A stretch of 40,954 nucleotides of DNA from Saccoglossus kowalevskii (Eukaryota > Hemichordata > Enteropneusta > Harrimaniidae), in NCBI RefSeq assembly GCF_000003605.2, contig NW_003149272.1, positions 241,784 to 282,737 of the forward strand, given 5' to 3'. Every line of letters starts with the position of its first letter. Within the stretch, counting starts at the first letter, position 1. The translations under genes were made by a program, and so were the position numbers. Positions 24,101 through 30,722 of this stretch are shown piece by piece. The notes under the pieces were generated by a model. The model saw only the letters and a list, made by a program, of their open reading frames with translations, was not told the origin of the DNA and searched no databases.

Positions 24101-24860
24101 AAGGTCCAATATCAAATGATTCATTTTGTCTATTTTTAATATTGACTAAGCTTCACCGGTGGCAAAAACAATATGTATATATATTTTTAATACTATGAAA
24201 GTCCTTGATTTTCAAATCTCTATTGACAAATGGATTATTGTTAGCATACAACTAGTTTTAATAAACAGATAGCACAGCAGTATTTTAGAAACAAACATTG
24301 TTCAATTTCAGTGTTTGTGTTATTGACCTCAAAAATCACTACTGAGACATCTATAGAAAAAAACGACAACAATAATACATCGGTGTTTTGTGGCGTTGTG
24401 TGTCTTGGAAAATAAGAACACCAGAAATGCACCCTACGCTAAGACAAACGTCAGAACAATAAGTATGGACAATTAATATTGCTGCGCTTTTGAGCTTTTG
24501 AAAATCTAATAAAATTAACATAACAATACACGCATTATTAAATCGACCGCGTCGGCCAACACATCAACAAACATTTTACCCGGGACGCGTTGAAAGAGAA
24601 CAAGCCTTCGAATTAAAAAAAAAAAAAACCTCGCTTAAAAACACAACACTGAGATACGGCCGTGAGAATGACGCACACTGTTTACAAATAAAACGTGACG
24701 TACATAATCGCGTTGATCAAATCCGAACGAATTGACTGTGTTGCCGGACATTACAGTATAGCTGACACTTACCGTATTTGGATTTGTTAGATTCCTCGGG
24801 AGGCGGCGAATCGACCACTTCGTTGCCGTCGTCATCTACCTTTGGCCTTTTCTTCGCCAT
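17..24860 (-). CDS. SLC44A2: Choline transporter-like protein, SLC44A2/4/5 type, 5' half (11 exons; 3' end off the window)
   Basis: Multi-pass membrane transporter of the CTL/SLC44 family, whose members move choline and related amines across plasma or organelle membranes. Eleven exons join in frame: 24860-24773, 7279-7231, 6887-6814, 5337-5256, 4903-4819, 4207-3971, 3855-3795, 2884-2743, 1815-1732, 883-771 and 139-17, all with GT-AG borders and matching phases (1138 nt, about 379 residues). The N-terminal KYDPSFHGPIANRGCTDVIC is the family signature. TM1 is in exon 3. A large Cys-rich extracellular loop (GNPSKLIYPTDTRGQICG, QCPTTQVCVNSCP) spans exons 4-8. TM2-3 are in exons 9-10 (FEDSWHLML, ILIMRWIAG). 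Family length is about 700 aa, so half is present. Vertebrate SLC44A2, A4 and A5 are related paralogues and I cannot choose among them; the symbol is nominal. The start is the ATG of MAKKRPKVDDDG, in a clean first exon. Confidence 0.96.
140..770. other. SLC44 intron 10
   Basis: Intron between the exons at 883-771 and 139-17. It holds one foldback MITE of the TTTTCGC family (316-528); nothing else recognised. Confidence 0.85.
316..528. mobile_element. Foldback MITE, family B (TTTTCGC), copy 1
   Basis: Inverted ends TACTGTAGAATACTTTAG and AAAGTATTTCACAGTA, with inner arms GGAAATTATTTTCGC and GAAAATTAATTCCAGC, and central phrase GGATGATTCCGTGAAAATAA. Related to 9354, 12705, 31769 and 37434. Confidence 0.9.
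771..883 (-). CDS. SLC44A2: SLC44 exon 10 (TM2-TM3)
   Basis: 113-nt exon coding GLFLASVLSFFWILIMRWIA then GIMVYFGICAMFVLLVF, the second and third membrane segments with the conserved LxRxxAG turn. Acceptor TTCCACAG, donor GTAAGT. Confidence 0.95.
884..1731. repeat. SLC44 intron 9 with a dispersed repeat fragment
   Basis: Within this intron, about 1265-1390 (CGAATCCCACGTGATGTTTG, then GCTATGAGCTTTGTTTGTCC) resembles 39920-40020 (CAAATCCCATGCAATGTTTT, then GCTATGACCTTTGTTTATCC). This is an old dispersed repeat of unknown type with no visible termini. No exon is needed here by phase. Confidence 0.45.
1732..1815 (-). CDS. SLC44A2: SLC44 exon 9 (before TM2)
   Basis: 84-nt exon coding AIAAFINVQNVATMVFHDFE then DSWHLMLG, matching the family VxEDFxxSWxWIL segment leading into TM2. 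A closer AG at 1789-1788 would break the frame. The AG at 1817-1816 restores phase (AA|A) and gives the expected homology, so it was chosen. Donor GTAGGT. Confidence 0.9.
2385..2604. mobile_element. Foldback MITE, family C, copy 1 (SLC44 intron 8)
   Basis: Starts TCTGTAAAATGACTAATTTT, ends AATCCTTTTACAGTAT. Inner arms carry the GGGTTTAAATTTCGC and AAATTAAAACCCAGTGAATA phrases. Reversed relative at 11799-12014. Confidence 0.88.
2743..2884 (-). CDS. SLC44A2: SLC44 exon 8
   Basis: 142-nt exon coding YMRCIPSFFLDAVGNLDDVV and onward, with potential N-glycosylation sites NNST and NITG, ending INLAE. Only this reading frame is open and it fits the phases on both sides. RCIPSFF matches the family RCxP motif in the extracellular loop. 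Confidence 0.93.
3018..3222. mobile_element. MITE, family D, copy 1 (SLC44 intron 7)
   Basis: Begins ACTGTAAAACATATTGAAAT and includes AGCTACATGCCATTTTAG, AATCTCATTGTGAGAATATA and GACATGTTAGCTAAAAAGAC. Same-orientation copy at 25161-25352. Confidence 0.85.
3795..3855 (-). CDS. SLC44A2: SLC44 exon 7
   Basis: 61-nt exon coding TPLALFDVGKCAYYTLESRD, with acceptor TTTTTTGCAG and donor GTAAGT. It corresponds to the loop segment before the conserved RCxP motif. Confidence 0.88.
3971..4207 (-). CDS. SLC44A2: SLC44 exon 6
   Basis: 237-nt phase-0 exon beginning VCVNSCPDKTWVG, the conserved VCVxxCP motif, and ending EFVDYGL. It is the largest visible exon and forms the middle of the Cys-rich extracellular loop (about residues 127-205). 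Acceptor TTTCTAG, donor GTAAGT. Confidence 0.95.
4819..4903 (-). CDS. SLC44A2: SLC44 exon 5
   Basis: 85-nt exon coding NKSLLFFFDLLACADTTTLL then EFQCPTTQ. It matches the family KPxLxxFDLxxCxxxxxxxxxxCPTxQ stretch of the extracellular loop. Donor GTAAGA. Confidence 0.94.
5256..5337 (-). CDS. SLC44A2: SLC44 exon 4 (start of extracellular loop)
   Basis: 82-nt exon coding GWSRGNPSKLIYPTDTRGQI then CGYNEAVQ, matching the family GDPRxxxYPTDSRGxxCG segment after TM1. The donor is GTACGT, a weaker consensus than the other exons, but phase and homology fix it. Confidence 0.94.
6814..6887 (-). CDS. SLC44A2: SLC44 exon 3 (TM1)
   Basis: 74-nt exon coding GCTDVICCILFILFIAGMFV and on to VGYF, i.e. the CTD motif and first transmembrane helix (about residues 46-70). 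Acceptor TTTGCAG, donor GTAAGT. Confidence 0.95.
7014..7146. mobile_element. TTAA MITE, family A2, copy 1 (SLC44 intron 2)
   Basis: TTAA at 7014-7017 and 7143-7146; inverted ends AGGGCGGCAGTCGTCGTGCC and CGACGACCACCGCGCT. The ends resemble family A (TCGTC core, GC-rich). Confidence 0.85.
7231..7279 (-). CDS. SLC44A2: SLC44 exon 2
   Basis: 49-nt exon (acceptor TTTACAG, donor GTAGGT) coding GDPHKYDPSFHGPIANR, the conserved cytosolic motif just before TM1. Phase 1 in and phase 2 out join exon 1 to exon 3 without a break. Confidence 0.95.
7702..8141. mobile_element. Foldback element of ~440 bp in SLC44 intron 1
   Basis: Imperfect inverted ends of about 44 bp: TTTAGGGACAACATCAAAAG ... TAGGATAAAAAACTTA at the left, TAAGTTTTTTATCCAACATC ... 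GACGTCGTCCCTTAA at the right. C-runs sit just inside both arms. No coding capacity. Confidence 0.82.
9354..9533. mobile_element. Foldback MITE, family B, copy 2 (reverse)
   Basis: Ends TACTGTGGAATACTTCATTT and AAATAAAGTATTCTACAGTA, with the inner segment GGGCGTTTTGTATGGAATTT. Shorter than copy 1 through loss of part of the central loop. Confidence 0.9.
11799..12014. mobile_element. Foldback MITE, family C, copy 2 (reverse)
   Basis: Reverse-orientation copy: TACTGTAAAGGGGTTAATTA at the left, AGTCATTTTACAGTAT at the right, with AAATTAAAACCCAGTGAATA inside. Similar to 2385-2604 across its length. Confidence 0.88.
12705..13070. mobile_element. Foldback MITE family B, composite of rearranged copies
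   Basis: Contains a reversed half (TTTTCGCTGGAATTAATTTT) followed by a forward copy (GATGATTCAGTGAAAATAAA ... AAAATTAATTCCAGC) and a second right end (AAATTCCAAGTGAAGATATT). This looks like two family members fused or one inserted near the other. Confidence 0.8.
13129..13346. mobile_element. Long-hairpin MITE, family E, copy 1 (shortened)
   Basis: Starts ATATGAGGTTAAAACTAGGA, with the GTATGCATGAAGACAGTACA hairpin arm and GACACGCAGCGGTGGTCGAT core. Most of the middle tail is deleted and it ends TTACAATGACAGATGTATAA. Confidence 0.8.
13939..14223. other. Assembly gap (285 N)
   Basis: Run of 285 unknown bases inside SLC44 intron 1. Open frames drawn across it are meaningless. Confidence 1.
14818..15225. 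mobile_element. Long-hairpin MITE, family E, copy 2 (intact)
   Basis: Most complete copy. Near-perfect inverted arms GAGGATACCTCAAAGTATGC (14834-14853) and GCATACTTTGAGGTATCCTC (14923-14942) bracket ACAGTACAGC...GTCAATAC, followed by a ~280-bp tail ending GTGACAGATGTATAATAATA. No open frame of note; the short frames within it are incidental. Confidence 0.88.
16335..16416. repeat. (AATG)n microsatellite
   Basis: Tetranucleotide run of AATG with AATA and GCATG interruptions. Confidence 0.97.
16683..17245. mobile_element. Foldback element of 563 bp in SLC44 intron 1
   Basis: Inverted ends TTAAGGTAGGAGCCTACTCA (left) and TGACTAGGCTTCTACCTTAA (right), about 24 bp with few mismatches, TA outside both. 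The interior has no significant open frame. Only one copy in the window. Confidence 0.82.
18400..19170 (-). mobile_element. Decayed PIF/Harbinger-like element with Myb/SANT remnant
   Basis: Bounded by weak inverted sequence (GTTCTCACACATC near 18409; TAGTGAGAACACCACTTTAG near 19140) with GTTGTGACAAC-type subterminal repeats at 18960-19130. The minus strand holds the short frame below. Boundaries are approximate and no transposase is left. Confidence 0.55.
18725..18898 (-). pseudogene. Myb/SANT-like DNA-binding domain fragment
   Basis: Minus-strand frame from MVSEVTNRMSNWSDEETRLL to ISVWREF (Met near 18895, motif about 18871-18815). N-W-SDEET-LL-VW is the first-helix signature of the Myb/SANT-like domain found in the accessory protein of PIF/Harbinger transposons and in proteins derived from them. 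Helices 2 and 3 are not visible: after WREF the frame turns into unrelated sequence. It could be a 5' exon of a captured gene, but no continuation was found. Confidence 0.5.
19737..20066. mobile_element. GC-rich foldback element of 330 bp in SLC44 intron 1
   Basis: Perfect 15-bp inverted ends ATCCTCGGGGGCGGA and TCCGCCCCCGAGGAT. Inside is a 10-bp perfect stem TTTCACCGCC / GGCGGTGAAA (20010-20019, 20031-20040). A 144-residue open frame here is incidental. GC content is far above the flanks. Confidence 0.8.
21626..21743. repeat. Two identical 59-bp tandem copies with ETS-type site
   Basis: Copies 21626-21684 and 21685-21743 are identical by eye. Each contains GTCGTCACCGGAAGCGCTGT, whose ACCGGAAGCG matches an ETS/GABP consensus. 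The duplication must be recent. GC-rich context in SLC44 intron 1. Confidence 0.93.
21744..22320. other. GC-richer stretch in SLC44 intron 1, no assigned feature
   Basis: Several CpG-containing segments (CTCCGCCGCCTC, CACGCGTAGAAC, CACCTAGCGCGATATGCGTC) in an otherwise AT-rich intron. Could be a distal promoter or enhancer together with the ETS-site duplication. No exon recognised. Confidence 0.3.
22323..22572 (-). other. Candidate orphan exon (unrecognised)
   Basis: The minus-strand segment follows CTATGCAG and ends at a consensus donor CAT|GTAAGT near 22336, inside an open frame of 94 codons (22320-22604). The encoded peptide (EMADMSRTASVFKIFDIVEF ... PHYCGDETLTFDPC) is rich in Cys/His and has varied codon use, unlike the surrounding AT-rich noise. 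It does not fit SLC44 phases. Could be an exon of a nested gene or a chance frame; family unknown. Confidence 0.25.
22648..22972. repeat. Tandem duplication of ~160 bp
   Basis: Two diverged copies (about 22648-22807 and 22808-22972) share TAGTAACTTA, GACTGCATTGTAAACAATAT (one base different), ATCAAATG, TATCCTGTC and TTTCTTTGTGC. AT-rich, non-coding. Confidence 0.85.
24773..24860 (-). CDS. SLC44A2: SLC44 exon 1 (start codon)
   Basis: First coding exon, 88 nt, ATG at 24860-24858, beginning MAKKRPKVDDDGNEVVDSPP and ending in phase 1 at donor GTAAGT. It codes for a hydrophilic cytosolic N-terminus of about 29 residues, as expected before the KYDPSFxGPI motif. It sits in a GC-richer stretch than its surroundings, consistent with a promoter-proximal position. 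Confidence 0.88.
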
Positions 24861-25080
24861 GATGTATGTCAACAGGTTTCACTACAGATGTTAAAAAGAC
24901 ACTCACTTCTCAGCACGTCTCCACTGCACGATGTAAATTGTTTTTAGGCGTAGTCAGCTGCCTGGTCATGTGATAAGTGATAGTGAAAGCTGATTGGCTA
25001 ACGATTGTAACGGAACGCAGTTCCGGGGTTAATCGCCGTCGACCTTGACGACTCTCTTCCACTCATTTTAATACCGCGAA
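24861..25080 (-). promoter_or_regulatory. Probable SLC44 promoter / 5'UTR region
   Basis: Roughly 220 bases upstream of the SLC44 start codon are GC-richer than the flanks and contain CpGs. An inverted CCAAT box (TAGCCAATCAGC on the minus strand, ATTGG at 24993-24997) lies about 130 bases before the ATG, and there is an E-box-like GTCATGTGAT nearby (about 24965-24974). No TATA box is evident. Role inferred from position only. Confidence 0.45.
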
Positions 25081-25160
25081 TACGATTGCTATTGTCGCCC
25101 AATTACGCCACAATCGCAACATCCCTTATCTATTTTCAGAATGACATCACGTAATTAGGT

Positions 25161-25352
25161 TACTTTAAAACACATTGAAATAGCTACATGCCATTTTAGC
25201 GAATTTGACTCAATACATGAATTAACAAAATCTTAATTTACCGGTAGCTAAAATGCCAATAATCTCATTGTGAGAATATATTTTATTCTAAGTTAGCAAA
25301 ATTACAGATTAGCTAAAATGACATGCTAGCTAAAAAGACGTGTTTTACAATA
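25161..25352. mobile_element. MITE, family D, copy 2 (upstream of the SLC44 start)
   Basis: Ends ACTTTAAAACACATTG and GTGTTTTACAATATA; interior matches 3018-3222 (AATCTCATTGTGAGAATATA). It lies about 300 bases upstream of the SLC44 start codon. Confidence 0.85.
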
Positions 25353-25477
25353 TATTGATTATTGTTGTTGCTCAATCGATTGCGATATTAAAGGTATCCA
25401 ATTACTGCATGGTTCCTGCGGTTACACAGTTATGGTCAACATATAAATCCCAATTCAAGTTATTAAATAAAAAACGC

Positions 25478-25641
25478 TTAAAGCGGGAGGGTAGTCACCT
25501 GCGCACGCGCGGGAATTGAGTCCCAGGCGACGATACCAACACACGCTAAAAACGCCGGCTCATAGGTAGACGCTTGTTTGTAAACAATGACACGCTATGG
25601 CCATCTGACGCATGCGCAGGTGACGACTCCCCCTGCTTTAA
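25478..25641. mobile_element. TTAA-flanked MITE, family A, copy 1
   Basis: TTAA at both ends (25478-25481, 25638-25641). Inverted ends AGCGGGAGGGTAGTCACCTG and CAGGTGACGACTCCCCCTGC, interior TGGCCATCTGACGCATGCGC. The family is CpG-rich against an AT-rich background. TTAA suggests a piggyBac-like mobiliser, though the TTAA could be part of the repeat. Confidence 0.88.
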
Positions 25642-25811
25642 AATTTATCGGAAAAATATAACATAAGAAAAACACCCATTAATACAAATCAAATTTTTTA
25701 AAATACATTTTCATTAAAATTAGGAACTTCCTACGATTATTTAAGTTATATAAAAAATCTTCTGGCAGGGTTATCTGCTTCAAATGTGATTTTATTTTCC
25801 ACAGTGATGTA

Positions 25812-25897
25812 TCATTTTGTGTTGAGTTGTTTATTGACCAGTTCAATATCCTTCAAAAGTTCATTTGACGCATTCGTGACCAGGTTATTATATTCAG
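25812..25897 (-). other. Candidate terminal exon of an unidentified gene
   Basis: Minus-strand AG acceptor (AACAATTAG) at 25899-25898, then EYNNLVTNASNELLKDIELV NKQLNTK and stop TGA at 25814-25812, with AATAAA (25796-25791) 16 bases after the stop. The peptide looks like an amphipathic coiled coil. The acceptor has a poor pyrimidine tract and no partner exon was found upstream, so it may be a relic or chance. It is open further upstream too (to 25994). Confidence 0.25.
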
Positions 25898-26324
25898 CTA
25901 ATTGTTTTTTAAAATAAAAACACCGAGTGGGAATTTGTCCAAATCTACAGAAACTAAGATGCGCCCTCAACGTTTGATTGGTATGAGCTTTCATCCCCCG
26001 GACATCACTGTCATAGACGAACGCACTAATTTACCAAAAAGGGACATCCACGTTTTTAGATTTAGGTTAGATTTAAATGATATTCCCGTTAGGATAACCA
26101 TGCCATCAACGTACATTAGGGAGCTTATTTTTATTAATCATTGAGGTTTGTGAATTCCAAGTGACAAAATCGAAAATGTACGGTAAATCGTGTATAAATT
26201 GCATTGCAGAATTGTTTGACTTCAGTCTGTTTGTCTGTCTGTCTGTGATAAAAATGGTTTGGTTGGAACACCATTCACCTTTATTTTACCTTACATGTCT
26301 TTCGCAATGTTATATATATTACTA

Positions 26325-26412
26325 TTAAAGGGTAGTGGTTGTCGCGCAGCGCATGTAAACAAACAAGGTATCTTGCACATGTTGTGTACGTTGCTATGAG
26401 TCCCACATGAGT
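26325..26412. mobile_element. TTAA MITE, family A2, partial copy
   Basis: Left end TTAAAGGGTAGTGGTTGTCG, then CGCAGCGCATGTAAACAAAC and GCTATGAGTCCCACATGAGT as in 7014-7146 reversed. The right end is lost. Confidence 0.7.
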
Positions 26413-26634
26413 CCGATTTCAGCTGCCTGTCTAGTCTATTATGAATCATGTGTACAATCTTATTGACTATTTTATTTTGTATGATACTGGCATAATTATT
26501 CTAAGGATACAGAGACTGTCAGTTTTGCGTTAAATAGTGTTTTTTTTTCTTTCGTTTATTATACTTGTGAATAATTTTGCCAACGCAGCTTGAAATGTCT
26601 TGTTAATTTGAAGAGTTGAATTTAGATCATGAAT

Positions 26635-26742
26635 TTAAAGCGAGAGGATCATCACCTGCGCACGCACGGGAATTGAGTCGCAAGTGACGATAACAACACA
26701 CGCTAAAACGCAAAGGATTATGGGTAGACACTTGTTTATAAA
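26635..26742. mobile_element. TTAA MITE, family A, copy 2 (right end missing)
   Basis: Left end TTAAAGCGAGAGGATCATCA, then GGGAATTGAGTCGCAAGTGA and the TTGTTTATAAACAATG centre. The right inverted end is absent, so this copy is truncated. Confidence 0.8.
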
Positions 26743-26963
26743 CAATGAAAAGTTTTTTTTGAAAGTCTTTGAGTAACCTTGCTTAACTAGCTTTACATCT
26801 AGTTAGCTATGTCTTACTAGAAACCACCTGACCTATATGCTATATATAGCTGCGGTCTCGTAGCTCTTTAGTGCGACCTTCAATCGAATTTTGCCCTAAC
26901 AATTTCATTTGGCTGTCTTCTTTTTAATTTTGTTGTTGTATGTCGAACATTGCCCGATGTTGC

Positions 26964-27013
26964 NNNNNNNNNNNNNNNNNNNNNNNNNNNNNNNNNNNNN
27001 NNNNNNNNNNNNN
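26964..27013. other. Assembly gap (50 N)
   Basis: Run of exactly 50 unknown bases, perhaps a nominal gap size. The flanks are inversely related over a few bases (GATGTTGC | CAACAT), so a collapsed hairpin could be the cause. Confidence 1.
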
Positions 27014-27621
27014 CAACATACAGGGATATGATTCCACAGCTAATGCTATATAGTGTCTTAAAATTTGACATGTTAACATCACAAGCTGGAGCTGTGGTAA
27101 TGTTACTTGATACAGGTAATTCGTAATTTCAAAATAAAAATTATCATACGGCATTCATTTTAAACCATTAGGTTAAATTAGGAGAAGCAATTCAATGTAT
27201 GACGCTGAATCCCTGCTCAGCTGCGTCCCTGATAGTATCAAGTATTGAGATATCAAGTGAAGACAACTACAAACATTCATGTTATTTAAACTCAAGAGGT
27301 CGTCAATGTATCTGTGACAGGCGATAGAGGCAATAAATATGCGTAACAAGACCGTTACTGGTTTATTACTAACATGGCCGAAGAAGTGACAATAACAAGA
27401 ACGAAAGTGTAAACAATAACTATAATGAACTCTAGAGGGCGCTGCCATAATGTGAACTCAATAATAACGTCTATGTATTGTCTATAATAGGACAGTCTGA
27501 GAGAAGTGGTGCACAATTCGTACCCATTGAAATGACAATAGTCCTAAATACAAATCCACCATGCCTTTGACTAATATATTGTCAATAACAAAATTTAACA
27601 TATCAATAATTTCAACATCAG

Positions 27622-27966
27622 TGAGGGTTATTTTCATTCAACGTAATTTCAATATTTTTTTGTTCGTACAACGTAAATTGAAAAAATAAATTCCGTAATT
27701 CTGTAATCACAGGCTAGACGTACAACGTAATCAATCAAATATTTTTTTGGTACACTGTAAAAAAGTGTCATTTTTCTCGGTACGTACAAGAATTTACATC
27801 CAAATAAAAAAAGTCGTAAAGAATAATCCAGGGAAATTACATTTTCGCAACTGTAAAACAACTAGATGACACAGTTCACTGCAAAATTCAATTTTCACTG
27901 TAAACTGTGAAAACGTCGTTTATTTCGCGTAAAACTGTACCAGTAGTACCCCCTTGCCCCCGCTTC
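27622..27966. mobile_element. Element F, copy 2 (inverted)
   Basis: Reverse-orientation relative of 31301-31608. Shared phrases include GTGATTACAGAATTACGTAA, TTCGATGTAAATTCTTGTAC and GGTACAGTTTTACG on the minus strand. The end near 27950 is C-rich (CCCCCTTGCCCCCGC). Target duplication not resolved. Confidence 0.75.
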
Positions 27967-28124
27967 TTTTTAGCTAAAATATTCAGAGCTACGCGTTATG
28001 ACAATGGATTTATATCTTTGTGTACTATTTTTGTAATAGAATTCTGACCAGACATTGCAAAACATACCGTACTTTTGAATAACAAATACAGCAGTTCCTT
28101 AGGAATTTGATAAGGTTCAAAATG

Positions 28125-28284
28125 TTAAAGCGGGGGGAGTCGTCACCTGCGCATGCGTCAGATGGCCATAACGTGTCATTGTTTACAAACAAGCGTCTAC
28201 CCATGAGCCTTTGCGTTTTAGTGTGCGTTGTTATCATCGCTTGGGACTCAATTGCGTGCACAGGTGACACCCCTCCTGCTTTAA
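28125..28284. mobile_element. TTAA MITE, family A, copy 3 (reverse)
   Basis: TTAA at 28125-28128 and 28281-28284; ends AGCGGGGGGAGTCGTCACCT and AGGTGACACCCCTCCTGC. The short frames on both strands here are by-products of the palindrome. Confidence 0.88.
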
Positions 28285-28888
28285 GCAAGTACATTGTAAT
28301 TTGAAATCAATGTCCAATGTAAAAATGATAAAAAAAAAAATGGGTACTTTATAGTGCCATGGACCACACAACGATTCGTTCAATCACATTTATGAATATA
28401 TTTAGAGATAAACGAATATCTTGGTACATAAACAAGAACATACAATCAAGTTTCTCCCCAACAGTCCATACTGGCTGTTCTAATAACGACTAGAATGACG
28501 TGTAAAGAGCATGGTTCCACAGTGACTAAATGGACATGCACAATCCAAATTTCAAGCATCACTCAAACATACACATGTAGAATATACAACTACACACATA
28601 TATATCCATGTATTCATGGTTCAATATGAATGTACTCAGTTACGATTGCACTTGGGGACAATTCTGCCCACTGGCATAGACAACCAACAGCATAAAATTA
28701 ATATAATTACAGTACGAACACACACAAATTTCAACAGGCAGTATAAGAATGTATTTAGTGTTAGTTTATTACTGATAGGTCACATCCCATTGTTGTTAAA
28801 TGTTAACATTAATAATAAGCACTTGATCTAAATAAATGTACCAGTATGTAGTTTTGTTTACTACTAATAGTTAAATAAAATTGTTTGT

Positions 28889-29165
28889 TTAAAGGGCGGC
28901 GGCCATCGCGCTGCACATGTGCAACATTTGAGTCAATAAACATTGATTTTCCCACAATCCAATGCGCTCTTCTAATGGAAATCACAAGTATGAGGTTTGA
29001 CCTGGGCGCGACTTGCACTAATTACTGCCGGTGACTCCTTGGATACCTACCAATCACCTAAGTACCTAATTAAAGAATGGTAACGTCTCAGTTTGTACTT
29101 GTTGATCTGCGCCATCTTTGTTTATATGAGACCCATATATCCGTGCAACAACTACCACCGTTTAA
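28889..29165. mobile_element. TTAA MITE, family A2, long copy inside the 83-bp array
   Basis: TTAA at 28889-28892 and 29162-29165; ends AGGGCGGCGGCCATCGCGCT and CAACAACTACCACCG. At 277 bp it is about twice the 7014 copy, so extra sequence lies inside. Array-like sequence flanks both sides (TGTAGTTTTGTTTACTAC to the left, AAACATCATTCATTGGTG to the right). Confidence 0.75.
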
Positions 29166-29321
29166 AGTAAACATCATTCATTGGTGAATCTCATTGAATG
29201 ATTGTAGTTTTAACATTGATAAGTTACATTATTGTTGTTTAAAGTAAACATCAACAGTGATTGGTTGATCTCCTGGAATGTATTAGTTTTTTTTCATTAC
29301 TGATAGGTTACACTAAACTTT

Positions 29322-29448
29322 TTAAAGGATGATGGTCATCGTGCAGTGTGTGTTCAAATTCCATGTAAACAAACAATGTATTTTAAATACGCTGTGCACA
29401 TCGGTACAAGTCTCATTGCGAACAGGACGTGATAATCATCGGCTTTAA
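29322..29448. mobile_element. TTAA MITE, family A2, copy inside the 83-bp array
   Basis: TTAA at 29322-29325 and 29445-29448; ends AGGATGATGGTCATCGTGCA and GTGATAATCATCGGCT. It splits an array unit (ACTGATAGGTTACACTAAAC to the left, ATAAACATTATTCATTGG to the right). Confidence 0.82.
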
Positions 29449-30722
29449 AAATAAACATTATTCATTGGTTGATTGGTTTTGTTTAATACTGATAGGTTAC
29501 ATTGAATCAATGTTTAAGGTAAACATCATTCATTGGTTGATCTCATTGCATGTCAGTAGTTCTGTTTAATACTGATAAGTTACATTAAATCAATGTTTAA
29601 GGTAAACATCATTCATTGGGTGATCTCATTGAATGTCAGTAGTTCTGTTTAATATTGATAGGTTATATTAAATCAATGGTAAACAACATTCATTGGTTAA
29701 TCTCAGTGAATGGATATGGTGTTGTTTGATACTGATAGATTACATTAAATCAATGTTTTAGCTAAACATAATTCATTGGTTGATTTCATTGAATGGATGT
29801 AGTTTTTTAATACTGACAGGTTACATTAAATCAGTGTTTAAGGTAAACAACATTCATTGGTTGATCTCATTGAATGGATATGGTGTTGTTTGATACTGAT
29901 AGATTACATTAAATCAATGTTTTAGTTAAACATAATTCATTGGTTGATCTCATTGAATGTCAGTAGTTTTGTTTAATACTGATAGGTTACATTAAATCAA
30001 TGTTTTAGTTCAACATAATTCATTGGTTGATCTCATTGAATGGATGTGGTTTTTTTAATACTGATACGTTACATTAAGTCAGTGTTTAAGTTAAACATGA
30101 TTCATTGTTTGATCTTATTGAATGTCAATAGTTTTGTTTAATACTGATAGGTTACATTAAATCAATGTTTAAGTTAAATATGATTCTTTGGTTTATCTCA
30201 TTGAATGTCAGTAGTTTTGTTTAATACTGATAGGTTACATTAAATCAATGTTTAAGTTAAACATGATTCATTGGTTGATCTTATTGAATGTTAATAGTTT
30301 TGTTTAATACTGATAGGTTACATTAAATCAATGTTTAAGTTAAACATGATTCATTGGTTGATCTCATTGAATGAATGTCAATAGTTTTGTTCCATACATA
30401 TATGTTACATTAAATCAGTGTTCTAGTTAAACATGATTCATTGGTTGATCTCATTGAATGTCAGTAGTTTTGTTTAATACTGATATGTTACATCAAATCG
30501 CTGTTTAAGTTAAACAACATTCATTGGTTGATCTCATTGAATGTCAGTAATTTTGTTTAATACTGATATGTTACATCAAATCGCTGTTTAAGTTAAACAA
30601 CATTCATTGGTTGATCTCATTGAATGTCAGTAATTTTGTTTAATACTGATATGTTACATCAAATCGCTGTTTAAGTTAAACAACATTCATTGGTTGATCT
30701 CATTGAATGTCAGTAATTTTGT

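Larger units (their letters stand above)
7280..24772. other. SLC44 intron 1, about 17.5 kb
   Basis: Large first intron between the exons at 24860-24773 and 7279-7231. It holds the elements listed separately: foldbacks at 7702-8141, 9354-9533, 11799-12014, 12705-13070, 13129-13346, 14818-15225, 16683-17245 and 19737-20066, the Harbinger-like relic at 18400-19170, and tandem duplications at 21626-21743 and 22648-22972. I recognise nothing in 8142-9353, 9534-11798, 12015-12704, 13347-13938, 14224-14817, 15226-16334, 17246-18399, 19171-19736, 20067-21625 and 22973-24772. An alternative first exon could hide here, but none fits the required phase-1 junction convincingly. Confidence 0.8.
24861..30722. 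other. Intergenic region between the two genes
   Basis: About 5.9 kb between the SLC44 start and the dioxygenase stop, both on the minus strand. It holds the SLC44 promoter region, MITEs at 25161, 25478, 26325, 26635, 27622, 28125, 28889 and 29322, an assembly gap, and the 83-bp array. In 27014-27621 and 28285-28744 I see nothing assignable. Confidence 0.7.

Noticed and set aside
26219-26250. GTCT-rich run as a microsatellite of note
   Set aside because: Only about five imperfect units; not worth a separate entry.
27361-27448. ATGGCCGAAGAAGTG start on the plus strand, short frame
   Set aside because: Only about 12 codons, followed by a stop and no convincing donor or downstream exon on that strand.
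28025-28304. Overlapping frames on both strands
   Set aside because: They arise from the palindromic MITE at 28125-28284.
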